A DNA stretch of 64,000 nt from Clostridiales bacterium Firm_16 (GTDB lineage Bacteria > Bacillota > Clostridia > Saccharofermentanales > Saccharofermentanaceae): positions 62,001 to 126,000 of the forward strand of contig LVAV01000013.1 of assembly GCA_001604185.1 (NCBI GenBank), read 5' to 3'. The notes beneath the pieces are model-generated. The model was not told where the DNA came from. It searched no databases and worked only from the letters and a program-made list of their open reading frames with translations. Positions within the stretch are counted from its first letter, which is position 1. Every line of letters starts with the position of its first letter. Position numbers and translations under genes: made by a program. Positions 49,729 through 59,038 of the stretch are shown piece after piece.

Positions 49729-50637
49729 ATGAGAAATGATTATTACGAGAAAAAACGCGAACAATGGCGCGCAATGATAAGACAAAGAGACGACCGTTCC
49801 GAGATCGTCAATTACGACGATCCATCGTTTCCGTCTTATTCTTTTCAAGGGCATATGGACGGCAGTTCACCGTGGATAAGAAAAGCACATTGGCACGAAG
49901 ACATTGAACTCATGACCGTACTCACCGGAAACATGGCTTATAACATCAGCGGGGCGATTATCGAAGTTCATCCCGGCGAAACGATATTCATAAATTCAAA
50001 GCAACTCCACTACTCAATGGATTGGAATAATGAGTACTGCACTTACATAATCACGATCATCCATCCGAAAATACTTGTGTCTACGCCGGAAGTCGAATCT
50101 GAATACATTCTTCCTGTAATTGCAAATCCTGATATTCCGTATATCCTGTGGCGTTCTGAAGATAAAGATACACCCGGTATCACAAAAGCTATCAAGGAAA
50201 TCAATGAATCTCATGGAAATCAGTTTGAGATCACAAGACACTTCTTTGCCATTTGGCATTTCGTCCTACAACGAGCCGGAACAAGCATAAAAGAACAATC
50301 TTCAATCCATATTCAACACATTGAAAGCCTTAAGAATATGATCGGCTACATTAAGAATAATTACAGGGACCATATATCATTGGATATGATCGCAAAAGTC
50401 GGCTGTATGAGCAAATCAAGCTGCAATAATCTGTTCAAGAAATACACCGGTCATACTCCCAATGATTACCTGATAAGATATCGTCTTGATAAGGCAATGG
50501 AGTTTCTGTCAACTTCCGATGAATCGATTGGGAATATTAGCAGCAAGTGCGGATTCGCTTCGTCAGGATATATGACAGAACAGTTCGTCAGATGCTATGG
50601 TTTAACCCCGAGAGAATTCAGGAATAGTAAAGGATAG
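49729..50637 (+). CDS. AraC-family regulator with cupin sensor domain
   Basis: A 302-residue protein: N-terminal cupin-like ligand domain ('WHEDIELMTVLTGNMAYNISGAIIEVHPGETIFIN' region, about 47-82) and C-terminal AraC double HTH ('LDMIAKVGCMSKSSCNNLFKKYTG', 'IGNISSKCGFASSGYMTEQFVRCYG', about 215-295). No good ribosome site is visible before ATG 49729, so the start is the least certain part. Divergent from the nitroreductase, its probable target. Confidence 0.85.
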   Translation: MRNDYYEKKREQWRAMIRQRDDRSEIVNYDDPSFPSYSFQGHMDGSSPWIRKAHWHEDIELMTVLTGNMAYNISGAIIEVHPGETIFINSKQLHYSMDWNNEYCTYIITIIHPKILVSTPEVESEYILPVIANPDIPYILWRSEDKDTPGITKAIKEINESHGNQFEITRHFFAIWHFVLQRAGTSIKEQSSIHIQHIESLKNMIGYIKNNYRDHISLDMIAKVGCMSKSSCNNLFKKYTGHTPNDYLIRYRLDKAMEFLSTSDESIGNISSKCGFASSGYMTEQFVRCYGLTPREFRNSKG

Positions 50638-50807
50638 AATTTTAAAATATTATCGACAAAGGATTTTCCTCTGTCTCCCATATTATAACATCGTAGTAAA
50701 AAGCTCCTGATATCATTTTTCAGACATCGCTTCGGATCTGATAACACAAATGTGCATCAGCCCATAATAATGTGTGAGTTCAAAGTTTAGTGGCTTTTTG
50801 GTGGCTT
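50638..50807. other. intergenic, no assigned element
   Basis: 170 A+T-rich bases between AraC and the guaA terminator. A direct repeat GTGGCTT-TTTG-GTGGCTT occurs near 50791. No ORF seen. Confidence 0.4.
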
Positions 50808-50849
50808 AAAAAGCGAAACGCCCTATTTACAGGCGTTTCAGCGTTTTTT
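50808..50849. terminator. bidirectional terminator (guaA / AraC)
   Basis: GAAACGCC (50815-50822) and GGCGTTTC (50832-50839). T-tracts stand on both sides: GCTTTTT for minus-strand guaA and GCGTTTTTTC for the plus strand. Confidence 0.85.
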
Positions 50850-50851
50850 CA

Positions 50852-52393
50852 TTATTCGAGTTCGATCGTGGCCGGTGGCTTTCCTGTGCAGTCGTAGAGG
50901 ACTCGGTTGATGCCCTTCACTTCGTTTACGATACGGGAGGAAACCCGACCGATGAGGCTCCAGGGGAGCTCGGCGAATTCGGCAGTCATGAAGTCCGTCG
51001 TCGTGACAGCGCGGATGACACAGGCATAGTCATAGGTTCTCTCATCGCCCATGCAACCGACAGAACGCATATTTGTGAGTGCTGCGAAGTACTGGTTGGC
51101 ATTTCTGTCGAGGCCGGCTTTTGCCATTTCCTGACGGAAGATCGCGTCAGCGTCCTGCACGAGGCGGACCTTCTCAGCGGTAACTTCGCCAATGATACGG
51201 ATCGCCAGACCCGGACCCGGGAACGGCTGACGGAAAACAAGATTTTCCGGAATACCCAGCTCAAGGCCGGCTTTTCTGACTTCATCCTTAAAGAGCAGAC
51301 GCAGCGGCTCGATGATCTCCTTGAAATCAACGCAATCCGGAAGTCCGCCTACGTTGTGGTGGGACTTGATAACTGCGCTCTTACCCAGACCGGATTCGAT
51401 TACGTCCGGATAGATGGTACCCTGTACCAGGAAGTCGACAGCGCCGATCTTCTTGGCCTCTTCTTCGAATACACGGATGAATTCTTCACCGATGATCTTT
51501 CTCTTTCTTTCCGGTTCTTCAACACCGGCCAGTTTACTGTAGAATCTCTCCTGCGCATTGACGCGGATAAAGTTGAGGTCATACGGACCCTCCGGACCGA
51601 AAACAGCTTCAACTTCGTCGCCCTCGTTCTTACGAAGGAGACCATGGTCAACAAATACGCAGGTCAGCTGCTTTCCGACAGCCTTACTGAGAAGAACTGC
51701 GGCAACAGAAGAGTCAACACCGCCGGACAGTGCACAGAGGACTTTACCGGAACCGACTTTCTCACGGATCTCGCGGATCGATGTCTCAACGAAAGAATCC
51801 ATCTTCCAGTCGCACTTGCATTTGCAGACACGCTTGAGGAAGTTCTCGAGCATCTTATTGCCTTCCACAGTATGGGAAACTTCCGGATGGAACTGGACAC
51901 AATAGAGTCCTTTCTCCACATTCTGGGCTGCCGCTACCGGGCAGACTTTGGTAGTAGCCGTAACGGTGAATCCCGGAGCAGCTTCTGCGATATAAACTGT
52001 GTGGCTCATCCAGCAGACGGTCTTCGAAGCAACATGACGGAAAAGTGCAGTCTCATTATCGACATCCACTTCCGTGTGACCATATTCTCTTACAGGGGCT
52101 GTGGCGACCTTGCCGCCGAGAAGATAATTCATCAGCTGTGCGCCGTAACAGATACCGAGGACCGGGATACCCAGTTCGAAGATCTCTTTATCGCAGCGGG
52201 GTGCATCGTCATCGCAGACATTGCTCGGGCCACCGGTGAAGATGATACCCTTCGGAGCCATCTTCTGGATCTTCTCGATCGGCATATTGTACGGATGGAC
52301 TTCGCAGTAAACATTCAGTTCACGGACTCTTCTGGCGATCAGCTGGTTATACTGACCTCCGAAATCGAGGATAAGGATCATTTCATTCTGCAT
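50852..52393 (-). CDS. guaA: GMP synthase (glutamine-hydrolysing)
   Basis: A 513-residue enzyme aminating XMP to GMP with glutamine and ATP. Class-I amidotransferase half with nucleophile Cys82 in 'LGICYGAQ' and 'QFHPEVSHT'; ATP-pyrophosphatase half with '[15 protein letters not shown]'; C-terminal dimerisation domain ending '[14 protein letters not shown]'. Full normal length. No purine riboswitch is evident in the leader. It marks the return to housekeeping genes. Confidence 0.97.
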   Translation of the reverse strand: MQNEMILILDFGGQYNQLIARRVRELNVYCEVHPYNMPIEKIQKMAPKGIIFTGGPSNVCDDDAPRCDKEIFELGIPVLGICYGAQLMNYLLGGKVATAPVREYGHTEVDVDNETALFRHVASKTVCWMSHTVYIAEAAPGFTVTATTKVCPVAAAQNVEKGLYCVQFHPEVSHTVEGNKMLENFLKRVCKCKCDWKMDSFVETSIREIREKVGSGKVLCALSGGVDSSVAAVLLSKAVGKQLTCVFVDHGLLRKNEGDEVEAVFGPEGPYDLNFIRVNAQERFYSKLAGVEEPERKRKIIGEEFIRVFEEEAKKIGAVDFLVQGTIYPDVIESGLGKSAVIKSHHNVGGLPDCVDFKEIIEPLRLLFKDEVRKAGLELGIPENLVFRQPFPGPGLAIRIIGEVTAEKVRLVQDADAIFRQEMAKAGLDRNANQYFAALTNMRSVGCMGDERTYDYACVIRAVTTTDFMTAEFAELPWSLIGRVSSRIVNEVKGINRVLYDCTGKPPATIELE

Positions 52394-52518
52394 GGTGGCG
52401 CCTCCCCTGGATACTATATGGAAATCTTATGTCGATATAATACTCCAAAAGCACCGCTCTTTTATATTCTTAATCTGCACAAAATTGTGCTTGTTTTCCG
52501 ACTTTTTCCCGTCCCGGA

Positions 52519-53406
52519 TCAATGCCAGATCGCTTTTTCCTTGGTGACCTTCTCACCCAGTTTGCTGGCCCATTTCTCACAATACAGTTTCGTGTAGGGA
52601 ATATTCTTGCGGGAACGCATCCGCTGGAACTGAGGAAGACCCGCCCAGGTAATAGACGGAAGGCCGATGACCAGAAGATAAAGCGGTCCCAGAAGAAGAG
52701 CCTGGATCGTGTGTCCGTACTCATGAATGGCCACCTGCTCACAGTAGATCCTGTCGGCGACGGCACGGACACTCTGGTCCTCCGGGTCCGGTTCCTTAGG
52801 CGTAAAGATGAAAAGTCCCATAGAAAGGCCGGCATTCATGTTCCAGGCCGTACGTACAACGCCACGGTAGTAGTAATGCTTACAGCGGAAATACCAAAGA
52901 TAGATAAAGAATCCGCCCAGTGTCTGCCAGGATCCCCATGTACAGTGTAGGATAACCGCCAACGGGTACCACCAGCGGCGGTCATTTTTCCAGTTGGTCT
53001 CGACTGCCAGGAAAAGTCCGATCAGCAGAAGCCCGACATAGTAGCAAAGTCCGTCTCTTAAGTCAAAAACTCCGCCCAACGCGATCGCCAGCGGGGAATC
53101 CGGGGAGATCCCCAGTTTGTCCACGATGTGGAATGCTTGAAGGACTTCCGCTACCCAGCCGGAGAAATAGGCAATAAAGGGAAGTACATATACGGAGAAG
53201 ATGCTGTCTTTGGCGAAGATCAGGGCCCGCAGGAAGAAGTAGATCGTAGGGATTACCAGGATATCGCCGATATAACTCCGAAGTATTCCGCTTCCGAATT
53301 TGGCAATAAGGACCTCAGCGCCTAACAAAACAAGAAATACGATCCCATACTTCAGTCGTGCCCGCATGCTTTCTTCAAGCTCCCTTTCTTCTCGCTTCTT
53401 TCTCAT
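52519..53406 (-). CDS. membrane protein: DUF2809-like domain fused to HExGH motif
   Basis: A 295-residue protein. Residues 1-140 contain four helices with 'ILRSYIGDILVIPTIYFFLRAL', resembling the small DUF2809 family. Three more helices follow. The C-terminal region holds 'QVAIHEYGHTIQALLLGPLY' (HEYGH near residue 226), a zinc-peptidase-like site at a membrane edge. The combination suggests an integral membrane metalloprotein; whether it is proteolytic is unknown. Ends downstream of the guaA promoter region; divergent from uppP. Confidence 0.7.
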   Translation of the reverse strand: MRKKREERELEESMRARLKYGIVFLVLLGAEVLIAKFGSGILRSYIGDILVIPTIYFFLRALIFAKDSIFSVYVLPFIAYFSGWVAEVLQAFHIVDKLGISPDSPLAIALGGVFDLRDGLCYYVGLLLIGLFLAVETNWKNDRRWWYPLAVILHCTWGSWQTLGGFFIYLWYFRCKHYYYRGVVRTAWNMNAGLSMGLFIFTPKEPDPEDQSVRAVADRIYCEQVAIHEYGHTIQALLLGPLYLLVIGLPSITWAGLPQFQRMRSRKNIPYTKLYCEKWASKLGEKVTKEKAIWH

Positions 53407-53456
53407 TTGAAAGAATGTGCTATACTGAAAAACATATTACCAAAGGTGGCTAGAAA

Positions 53457-54302
53457 ATGACAGCATTTGAATGGATAAAACTTATCATTATCGGTATCGC
53501 GGAAGGCATCACCGAGTGGCTTCCGGTCAGCAGTACCGCCCACATGCTTCTGATTGACGCGGTTCTCCCTCTTTCCCAGAGTGAAGAATTTAAGAATATG
53601 TTTTTCGTCCTGATCCAGCTTGGCGCCATCATGGCCGTAGTGGTCACGTTCTGGAAGCGGCTGTGGCCTTTCGGCTATCAGGAACAACCCGGTATGACCG
53701 GAAAGAAATGCTACATTAAAAAGAGCATCTTCCTGATGTGGTTCAAGGTCGTAGTCGCCTGTATTCCGGGCTTTATTGTAACGATGTTATTCGATGACTA
53801 CGTCGAGGCCCATCTGCAGACTCCTTACATCATCGGGGGCGCGCTGGCTTTCTACGGTATTCTGCTCATCTTGATCGAAATGTCCCGCAAGGGCAAGGAA
53901 CCCCGCGTCGATTCGGTGGATGACCTGTCCTTCAAGGATGCTTTCATCATCGGCCTGTTCCAGTGTCTGTCCCTCATTCCGGGCACATCCCGCTCCGGAT
54001 CCACGATCATCGGATCCCTTTCTATCGGCATCTCCCGAACGACCGCAGCAGAATTCACCTTCTTCATGGCCGTTCCGGTCATGTTCGGACTGAGCCTGAT
54101 CAAGATCCTGAAGTTCGGATTCCATTTCACAGCCACCGAGATGATCACGCTTTTTGCCGGCTGCGCTATCGCCTTTGCCGTCTCCATGGTCGTTCTGCGG
54201 GCCTTGCTGAGTTACGTAAAAAAACACGACTACAAGGTTTTCGGTGTGTACCGAATCGTCCTTGGTATAGTCGTGATCCTTTACTTTGCTTTAGCGAATT
54301 AA
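53457..54302 (+). CDS. uppP: undecaprenyl-diphosphatase
   Basis: A 281-residue integral membrane phosphatase (BacA family) recycling undecaprenyl diphosphate for cell-wall synthesis and giving bacitracin tolerance. Catalytic regions 'EGITEWLPVSSTAHM' (about 16-30) and 'IPGTSRSGSTIIGSLSIG' (about 174-191) are intact. Extended -10 TGCTATACT at 53418-53426 and AAAGGTGG ribosome site. Convergent with the CorC-type gene four bases away. Confidence 0.95.
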   Translation: MTAFEWIKLIIIGIAEGITEWLPVSSTAHMLLIDAVLPLSQSEEFKNMFFVLIQLGAIMAVVVTFWKRLWPFGYQEQPGMTGKKCYIKKSIFLMWFKVVVACIPGFIVTMLFDDYVEAHLQTPYIIGGALAFYGILLILIEMSRKGKEPRVDSVDDLSFKDAFIIGLFQCLSLIPGTSRSGSTIIGSLSIGISRTTAAEFTFFMAVPVMFGLSLIKILKFGFHFTATEMITLFAGCAIAFAVSMVVLRALLSYVKKHDYKVFGVYRIVLGIVVILYFALAN

Positions 54303-54306
54303 GAGA

Positions 54307-55659
54307 TTACTCTTCTTTCTCTTCCTCGTCTTCATCCTTTTCTTCAGGAATAACGTGGAGGAGCAGTTTTGAGATCCAGTTTTCTTCAACCTGAATGACC
54401 TTGATCTTCACGTTCTTGTACTGGACTTCCGGTGTCTCGCCATGGTCCGGAACACGGTCCAGAAGGCCCAGCGTCAATCCCGCGATCGTATCGTAGTCCT
54501 CGCTGTCGAGATCCACACCGATCTGCTCTTCCAGATCGCTCAGCGTCATATCACCGGATACGAGGAAACCACCGTCATTCATCTTCAGGAGCTGTGTCTC
54601 CTCCTCGTCGAATTCATCGCTGATGTTACCCACGATCTCCTCCAGGATATCCTCGATCGTAGCAATACCCATGGTTCCGCCGTACTCGTCGACGATGACA
54701 GCCAGCTGCATGTGGCCCTTCTTCATCTCGTGGAACAGAGAAGAGATCTTCTTCGTCTCATGTACGAAGAGCGGCGGACGCATGATCTTCTCCAACGAAA
54801 ACTTATCCCCGGAAGTCTCTTCCTTCGGAATACCCAGCAGATCCTTGATGTGCAGGATGCCCACCACCTCATCGATAGTCTCACGATAGATCGGGATACG
54901 GGTATATTTCTCATGGGTCGCAATGTCCATGACTTCGTCGTATGTCGCATCGATCGGCAGAGAGACGATCTTCTTTCTGTGGGTCATAATCTCCACAACA
55001 TCCTTATCGTTAAACTCAAAGATGTTCTGGATCATCTGCTTCTCTTCGTCCTCGATGGAACCCTCTTCGGAGCCTACATCGACCATCATACGGATCTCTT
55101 CTTCCGTAACGTTGGTTTCCTTCACGGTAGGATCGATATGCAGAAGGCGCAGAACCGCATTGGTGGACAGCGTCAAGAATTTCACGAAGGGTTTCATGAC
55201 CGTACCGAAAGCACGAACGATAGAGGAAGAATGGAAAGCCAGTCTTTCCGCATTATTCTGTGCGATACGCTTCGGTACCAGTTCTCCCAGAACAAGAGAG
55301 AAATAGGACAGGATCACGGTTACAACAACGGTGCAGACTGTTCCCAGGAAAGAATATTTGCCGTTCGGATCCAGCCAGTAGGTCAGCCTTCCGGAGAATT
55401 TGTCCGCGGCAAAAGCACTCGACAAGAATCCGGCCAGGGTTACACCTACCTGGATCGTCGCAAGAAATGTAGCTGGGTTTTCGATAAATTTCAGAATTCT
55501 CTTGGCCTTTTTATTTCCGTCTTCTGCTTGCTTCTTAACTTTCGCGTCATTCAAGGAAATGACTGCCATCTCGGCAGCCGAGAAAAAGGCATTGATCAAG
55601 ATAAAGATAAATACGATGACTAGGTCGAATACTATCGCACCTATACTGTCTTCAGGCAC
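54307..55659 (-). CDS. HlyC/CorC (CNNM)-family transporter, DUF21-CBS-CorC domains
   Basis: A 450-residue protein. An N-terminal DUF21 membrane domain with 'INAFFSAAEMAVISLND', two CBS domains around 'DVVEIMTHRKKIVSLPIDATYDEV' and 'FEKIMRPPLFVHETKKI'-type wording, and a C-terminal CorC_HlyC domain. Relatives move Mg2+ or Co2+ out of the cell; CBS domains sense nucleotides. The C-terminus is a very acidic KDEDEEEKEE. Confidence 0.92.
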   Translation of the reverse strand: MPEDSIGAIVFDLVIVFIFILINAFFSAAEMAVISLNDAKVKKQAEDGNKKAKRILKFIENPATFLATIQVGVTLAGFLSSAFAADKFSGRLTYWLDPNGKYSFLGTVCTVVVTVILSYFSLVLGELVPKRIAQNNAERLAFHSSSIVRAFGTVMKPFVKFLTLSTNAVLRLLHIDPTVKETNVTEEEIRMMVDVGSEEGSIEDEEKQMIQNIFEFNDKDVVEIMTHRKKIVSLPIDATYDEVMDIATHEKYTRIPIYRETIDEVVGILHIKDLLGIPKEETSGDKFSLEKIMRPPLFVHETKKISSLFHEMKKGHMQLAVIVDEYGGTMGIATIEDILEEIVGNISDEFDEEETQLLKMNDGGFLVSGDMTLSDLEEQIGVDLDSEDYDTIAGLTLGLLDRVPDHGETPEVQYKNVKIKVIQVEENWISKLLLHVIPEEKDEDEEEKEE

Positions 55660-55833
55660 TTTCGTTCCTTTCCTTCCTTATGTTCCACAGATCCTCTCTG
55701 CGGTAACCTCGTGCACAAATAAATAGTAAGTATTTAGATATATTAAAGACGAATATAACAGATTTGCCCGAGTATTTCAATATCGAGTGTGTTATCATGG
55801 GGGATAAGAAACTAAGAGAAACGAGGAGATTTC

Positions 55834-57534
55834 ATGCCGGAAAGCCGTTCGTCGAGCCCCATTCACGTCCGTTCCCTGATGAAGGATGTCTTCCGATCCA
55901 GAAAGCTCTATCCTCTTCTGTCAGGAACCTTCTGTTTCGCACTTTTCCTTCTGGCATTCATCCTGATTCCATACTTTCAGAAGACTCCGGCCTTTCTGTC
56001 AGATGAAGTCACTCTTCTTTCTGTTTTCCATGACAAGTTCGCCCGTGCGGATTTCAGCAGCTATACATTCCATAGCGGGCTCGGTATCAGTCTCTTCCAG
56101 CTCATGCTCACCGGATTCGGCGGAATCCTGGACCTTCCGGGCAGTCTTCTTCCCGAGACGATCCATCTGCAGACCACGCTGTTTCTCAGCGCGCTGCGCC
56201 TGGGACTGGCAGCCTTCTTCTTCGGTCTGTTCCTCCTGAACTATCTCAAAAAGACCTCTCTTCTGAGGGTGTTCGGTGCGTCACTTCTTTATACCCTCGG
56301 AGTTTTCTTCCTTTCATGGCTGATCGGTTTTCCCGTTGCGGAAACCTATATCCTGTTTCCCATTGTGTTGCACCTGTTTACCGGCGTGCTCTTTCACACC
56401 CGGCCGGCCGTGTCTCCGGCACTGTTTCTCGCTTTCGCCGCCTACTTTGTAAGCAATCTTTCTCTGGCACTGCTGCTTCTGCCTGTACTGGTCCTCGTCG
56501 CATTCGTATTGTGTGGCCGTTTCCGCAAAGAAAAACGCAAAACCTTTCTCCTTCGGTTCTCGGCTCAGGCTGTACTGGCATTCTGCCTCTGCGGTATCCT
56601 GCTGGTGCCCCAGATATGTAAACTGTATACCCTTTTCAGGCAAACCGATCCCACATCAGCTTTCCTGCAGAAGCTGGGATCAGACACTTCCCCGAAGAGA
56701 ACGGATGTGACCTTCGAATGTCCGTCCACATCGGTCCTTCTGGAAGATCCGGCCGCCATTGTACTGGCGGATACCGGAGCCGCTGAATTCGATGTTTCTC
56801 AGGCAGAGAACCAATTCAGTCTGCTCAATGACTGGACCTATTCACTGTGGCCGTCTCTTCCCGCCAAGTCATTCCAGAACATCGCTTCGGAGCTTCCCAC
56901 GCCGGTCTATGTGAACAATAAGACAGTCGAATTCCAGATGACGACCCTCTTTATCGAACCACTCTATGCCGCCATCGAACTTCCACATCTTGATTCCGAT
57001 GTCCAGGTCTATCTCGACAGTAATCCGATCCAGGTCCTCCACTATAGTACCGGTTCGGTCATTGTCTCTCTTGGCACGTATAACGTGGGACAATTGTTGA
57101 CTCTCCGGCTGACCTCCTCCGATCCTGCTTCGATCCGTGACGCCAAAGTCTGCTTTGCCTATCTCGATACCTATGACTGGAGCAAGTACACAGATAGTGC
57201 CAACTTCGGCATCCTCTCTCGGGAACTTCGGACCGACGGACTCTATGCAGAAACGCTTGCCGCCTCCGAATCACTTCTTCTCACGAATATCCCCTACGAC
57301 AGTGGCTGGGAACTCTACCTGAACGGTCAACGCGCAGATACTTTCGCTTATGAGAATGCCTGGGTATCCCGCAAGATCACCCCCGGAAGTTACACGGTAT
57401 TTCTGCGGTATAATGCACCGGGCAAGCTCGCCGGAAGCCTTCTCTCCGGAATCTCTCTGCTTCTCCTGGCCGCGTATTACTTCTCGAAGTCATCTCCTAA
57501 GAAATCACAGATCAAAGAGTCCAGAAATAAATAA
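55834..57534 (+). CDS. YfhO-like polytopic membrane protein (short form)
   Basis: A 566-residue protein. About eight helices between residues 25 and 265, then an extracytoplasmic beta domain, and a final helix near 540-557. The C-terminal 'LLTNIPYDSGWELYLNGQRA' and 'ITPGSYTVFLRYNAPGKLAG' blocks are typical of YfhO proteins, which glycosylate lipoteichoic acid. YfhO homologues are usually about 850 residues, so this one lacks several helices. Its 3' end overlaps a small minus-strand gene. Confidence 0.8.
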   Translation: MPESRSSSPIHVRSLMKDVFRSRKLYPLLSGTFCFALFLLAFILIPYFQKTPAFLSDEVTLLSVFHDKFARADFSSYTFHSGLGISLFQLMLTGFGGILDLPGSLLPETIHLQTTLFLSALRLGLAAFFFGLFLLNYLKKTSLLRVFGASLLYTLGVFFLSWLIGFPVAETYILFPIVLHLFTGVLFHTRPAVSPALFLAFAAYFVSNLSLALLLLPVLVLVAFVLCGRFRKEKRKTFLLRFSAQAVLAFCLCGILLVPQICKLYTLFRQTDPTSAFLQKLGSDTSPKRTDVTFECPSTSVLLEDPAAIVLADTGAAEFDVSQAENQFSLLNDWTYSLWPSLPAKSFQNIASELPTPVYVNNKTVEFQMTTLFIEPLYAAIELPHLDSDVQVYLDSNPIQVLHYSTGSVIVSLGTYNVGQLLTLRLTSSDPASIRDAKVCFAYLDTYDWSKYTDSANFGILSRELRTDGLYAETLAASESLLLTNIPYDSGWELYLNGQRADTFAYENAWVSRKITPGSYTVFLRYNAPGKLAGSLLSGISLLLLAAYYFSKSSPKKSQIKESRNK

Positions 57535-57578
57535 ACAAAACCACCAAAACCTAAGATCATAACAATAGATAAAGCCAT
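57477..57578 (-). CDS. 33-residue single-helix membrane peptide
   Basis: ATG 57578 with AGGAGG nine bases upstream; 33 codons reading MALSIVMILGFGGFVYLFLD then SLICDFLGDDFEK. One TM helix with acidic tail, like KdpF-type or regulatory micropeptides. Its last 58 bases are antisense to the yfhO-like 3' end. The alternative ATG at 57585 is too close to the SD. A 16-base palindrome and CATAAT -10-like box lie upstream. Confidence 0.6.
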   Translation of the reverse strand: MALSIVMILGFGGFVYLFLDSLICDFLGDDFEK

Positions 57579-57640
57579 CTTCCATAACCTCCTGCAACTT
57601 CATTTGTTGTTCCTGTTGCTTGTATTATGGAAAAATGGCT

Positions 57641-57656
57641 GTACCATTAATGGTAC
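57641..57656. promoter_or_regulatory. 16-bp perfect palindrome upstream of the 33-aa peptide gene
   Basis: GTACCATTAATGGTAC. It lies about 10-15 bases upstream of the -10-like sequence of the small minus-strand gene, a position for an activator or repressor. Confidence 0.45.
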
Positions 57657-57710
57657 TTCAACAGCACCTGATTATTTAGTTTTCGAACATTCTTTCTGCC
57701 GTTTTGAGGA

Positions 57711-58943
57711 TCACTCTTCCTCTTCTTCCGGTATGCCGGACTTCACATCCAGTTCCGGCGCATCGTCCAGAACCTTGTAGTCCAGGCCCTGCTTCTGTAC
57801 TTCTGCGAAGAAAGGCATCGGATCGAATTCGGAGATCATGTGTACACCGTCTTTCTTCCAAAGACCACGCATCATGAGACCGGCACCTGCCACGAGCGGA
57901 GCTGCAGCCATAAAGTCGGTAGCCGAGCAGCCATACTGCTCGAAGCACTCCTGGTGATCTACCATACTGTAGACCAGATAACTCTTCTCTTCTCCATCGC
58001 GTGTACCGGTAAGCAGCATACCGATTCCGGTCTTACCCTTTGCCGTGGCCGCCAGGTCTTCCTGCTGCGGCATTACTTCATAGAGGAAATCCAGCGGAGC
58101 AATCTGCTGACCATCGATATCTACCGGCTTGGTAGAGGTCATTCCGACCTCACGCAGGATCCTGGCCATCGCAAGGAAAGGTCTTCTGATTCCGGTGAAG
58201 TAACGGATCGTCTTGGCCTCCGGAAGCTCTCCGCTCAATGCATCGATCACTTCGTGGTCAACCATGTAAAGATTACGCTTACCGATATCCGGGAAATTAA
58301 ACTTCGCCTGTACGCTCATCGGCGGCACGCTCACGATCTTTCCGTCCATGCACATACGGCTCTCGGAAGAGATCTGACGAAGACTCGTCTTCATGGGCGT
58401 ATTCATCAGATAAGGATGGGAATTGGTTCCGGCATTCATATCCAGGACATCAACCGTGTTGATCTCATCCAGAAGCTTGATCGCAGTATACTGGGCAAAA
58501 GCATTGACCACGCCGGGATTGAAACCACAGCCGATCACCGCCGTCAGACCCTTCTCACGGAAACGATTGTCATATGCATATTCTTCTTCGATATTCGGAA
58601 TGGATGAGCCACTCGGAATATAAAGTGAAGCATCAATATAATTCGCGCCCATTTCCAGGCACAGATCCATGACCAGAAGATTCAGATGCGAAGGAGCCAG
58701 GTTAATGACCAGATCCGGGTGATAGATCTTCGCCATCAGCAAGGTCTTATCCTTATTGCGGATATCCACATATGCAGTCACGATCTTCTGCTTATCGCTG
58801 GTGTACTTGGACTTATACGCGTCACACTTCTCCTTGGACCGCCCGGAAAGGCAGACCTCACGGAAATACACGGAATTCTTGGAAATCAGTGGGATGACGG
58901 CTCTTGCCAGTTTTCCGCACCCAATGATCAACACTCTTTGCAT
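57711..58943 (-). CDS. saccharopine-dehydrogenase-fold enzyme, carboxynorspermidine dehydrogenase-like
   Basis: A 410-residue NAD(P)H enzyme. Rossmann start 'VLIIGCGKLARAVIPLI', 'LVINLAPSHLNLLVMDLCLEMGANYIDASLY' (about 80-110), 'VIGCGFNPGVVNAFAQY' and 'DMNAGTNSHPY'. Length and motifs match the carboxynorspermidine/carboxyspermidine dehydrogenases of the alternative polyamine route. The usual partner decarboxylase (nspC) is not in the window. Confidence 0.85.
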   Translation of the reverse strand: MQRVLIIGCGKLARAVIPLISKNSVYFREVCLSGRSKEKCDAYKSKYTSDKQKIVTAYVDIRNKDKTLLMAKIYHPDLVINLAPSHLNLLVMDLCLEMGANYIDASLYIPSGSSIPNIEEEYAYDNRFREKGLTAVIGCGFNPGVVNAFAQYTAIKLLDEINTVDVLDMNAGTNSHPYLMNTPMKTSLRQISSESRMCMDGKIVSVPPMSVQAKFNFPDIGKRNLYMVDHEVIDALSGELPEAKTIRYFTGIRRPFLAMARILREVGMTSTKPVDIDGQQIAPLDFLYEVMPQQEDLAATAKGKTGIGMLLTGTRDGEEKSYLVYSMVDHQECFEQYGCSATDFMAAAPLVAGAGLMMRGLWKKDGVHMISEFDPMPFFAEVQKQGLDYKVLDDAPELDVKSGIPEEEEE

Positions 58944-59038
58944 GATTTGACAACCCCTTTTATCAGTTAATCGTTCCTATAGTTCAGTATCTTCAGTCTC
59001 AAGATAATTGTAATTCTAACCGCAGAAGAAAGAAAGAG

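Noticed and set aside
50780-50800. phage or element attachment site
   Set aside because: A short direct repeat GTGGCTT near the guaA terminator was noticed, but there is no integrase, no tRNA and no matching distal copy in the window.
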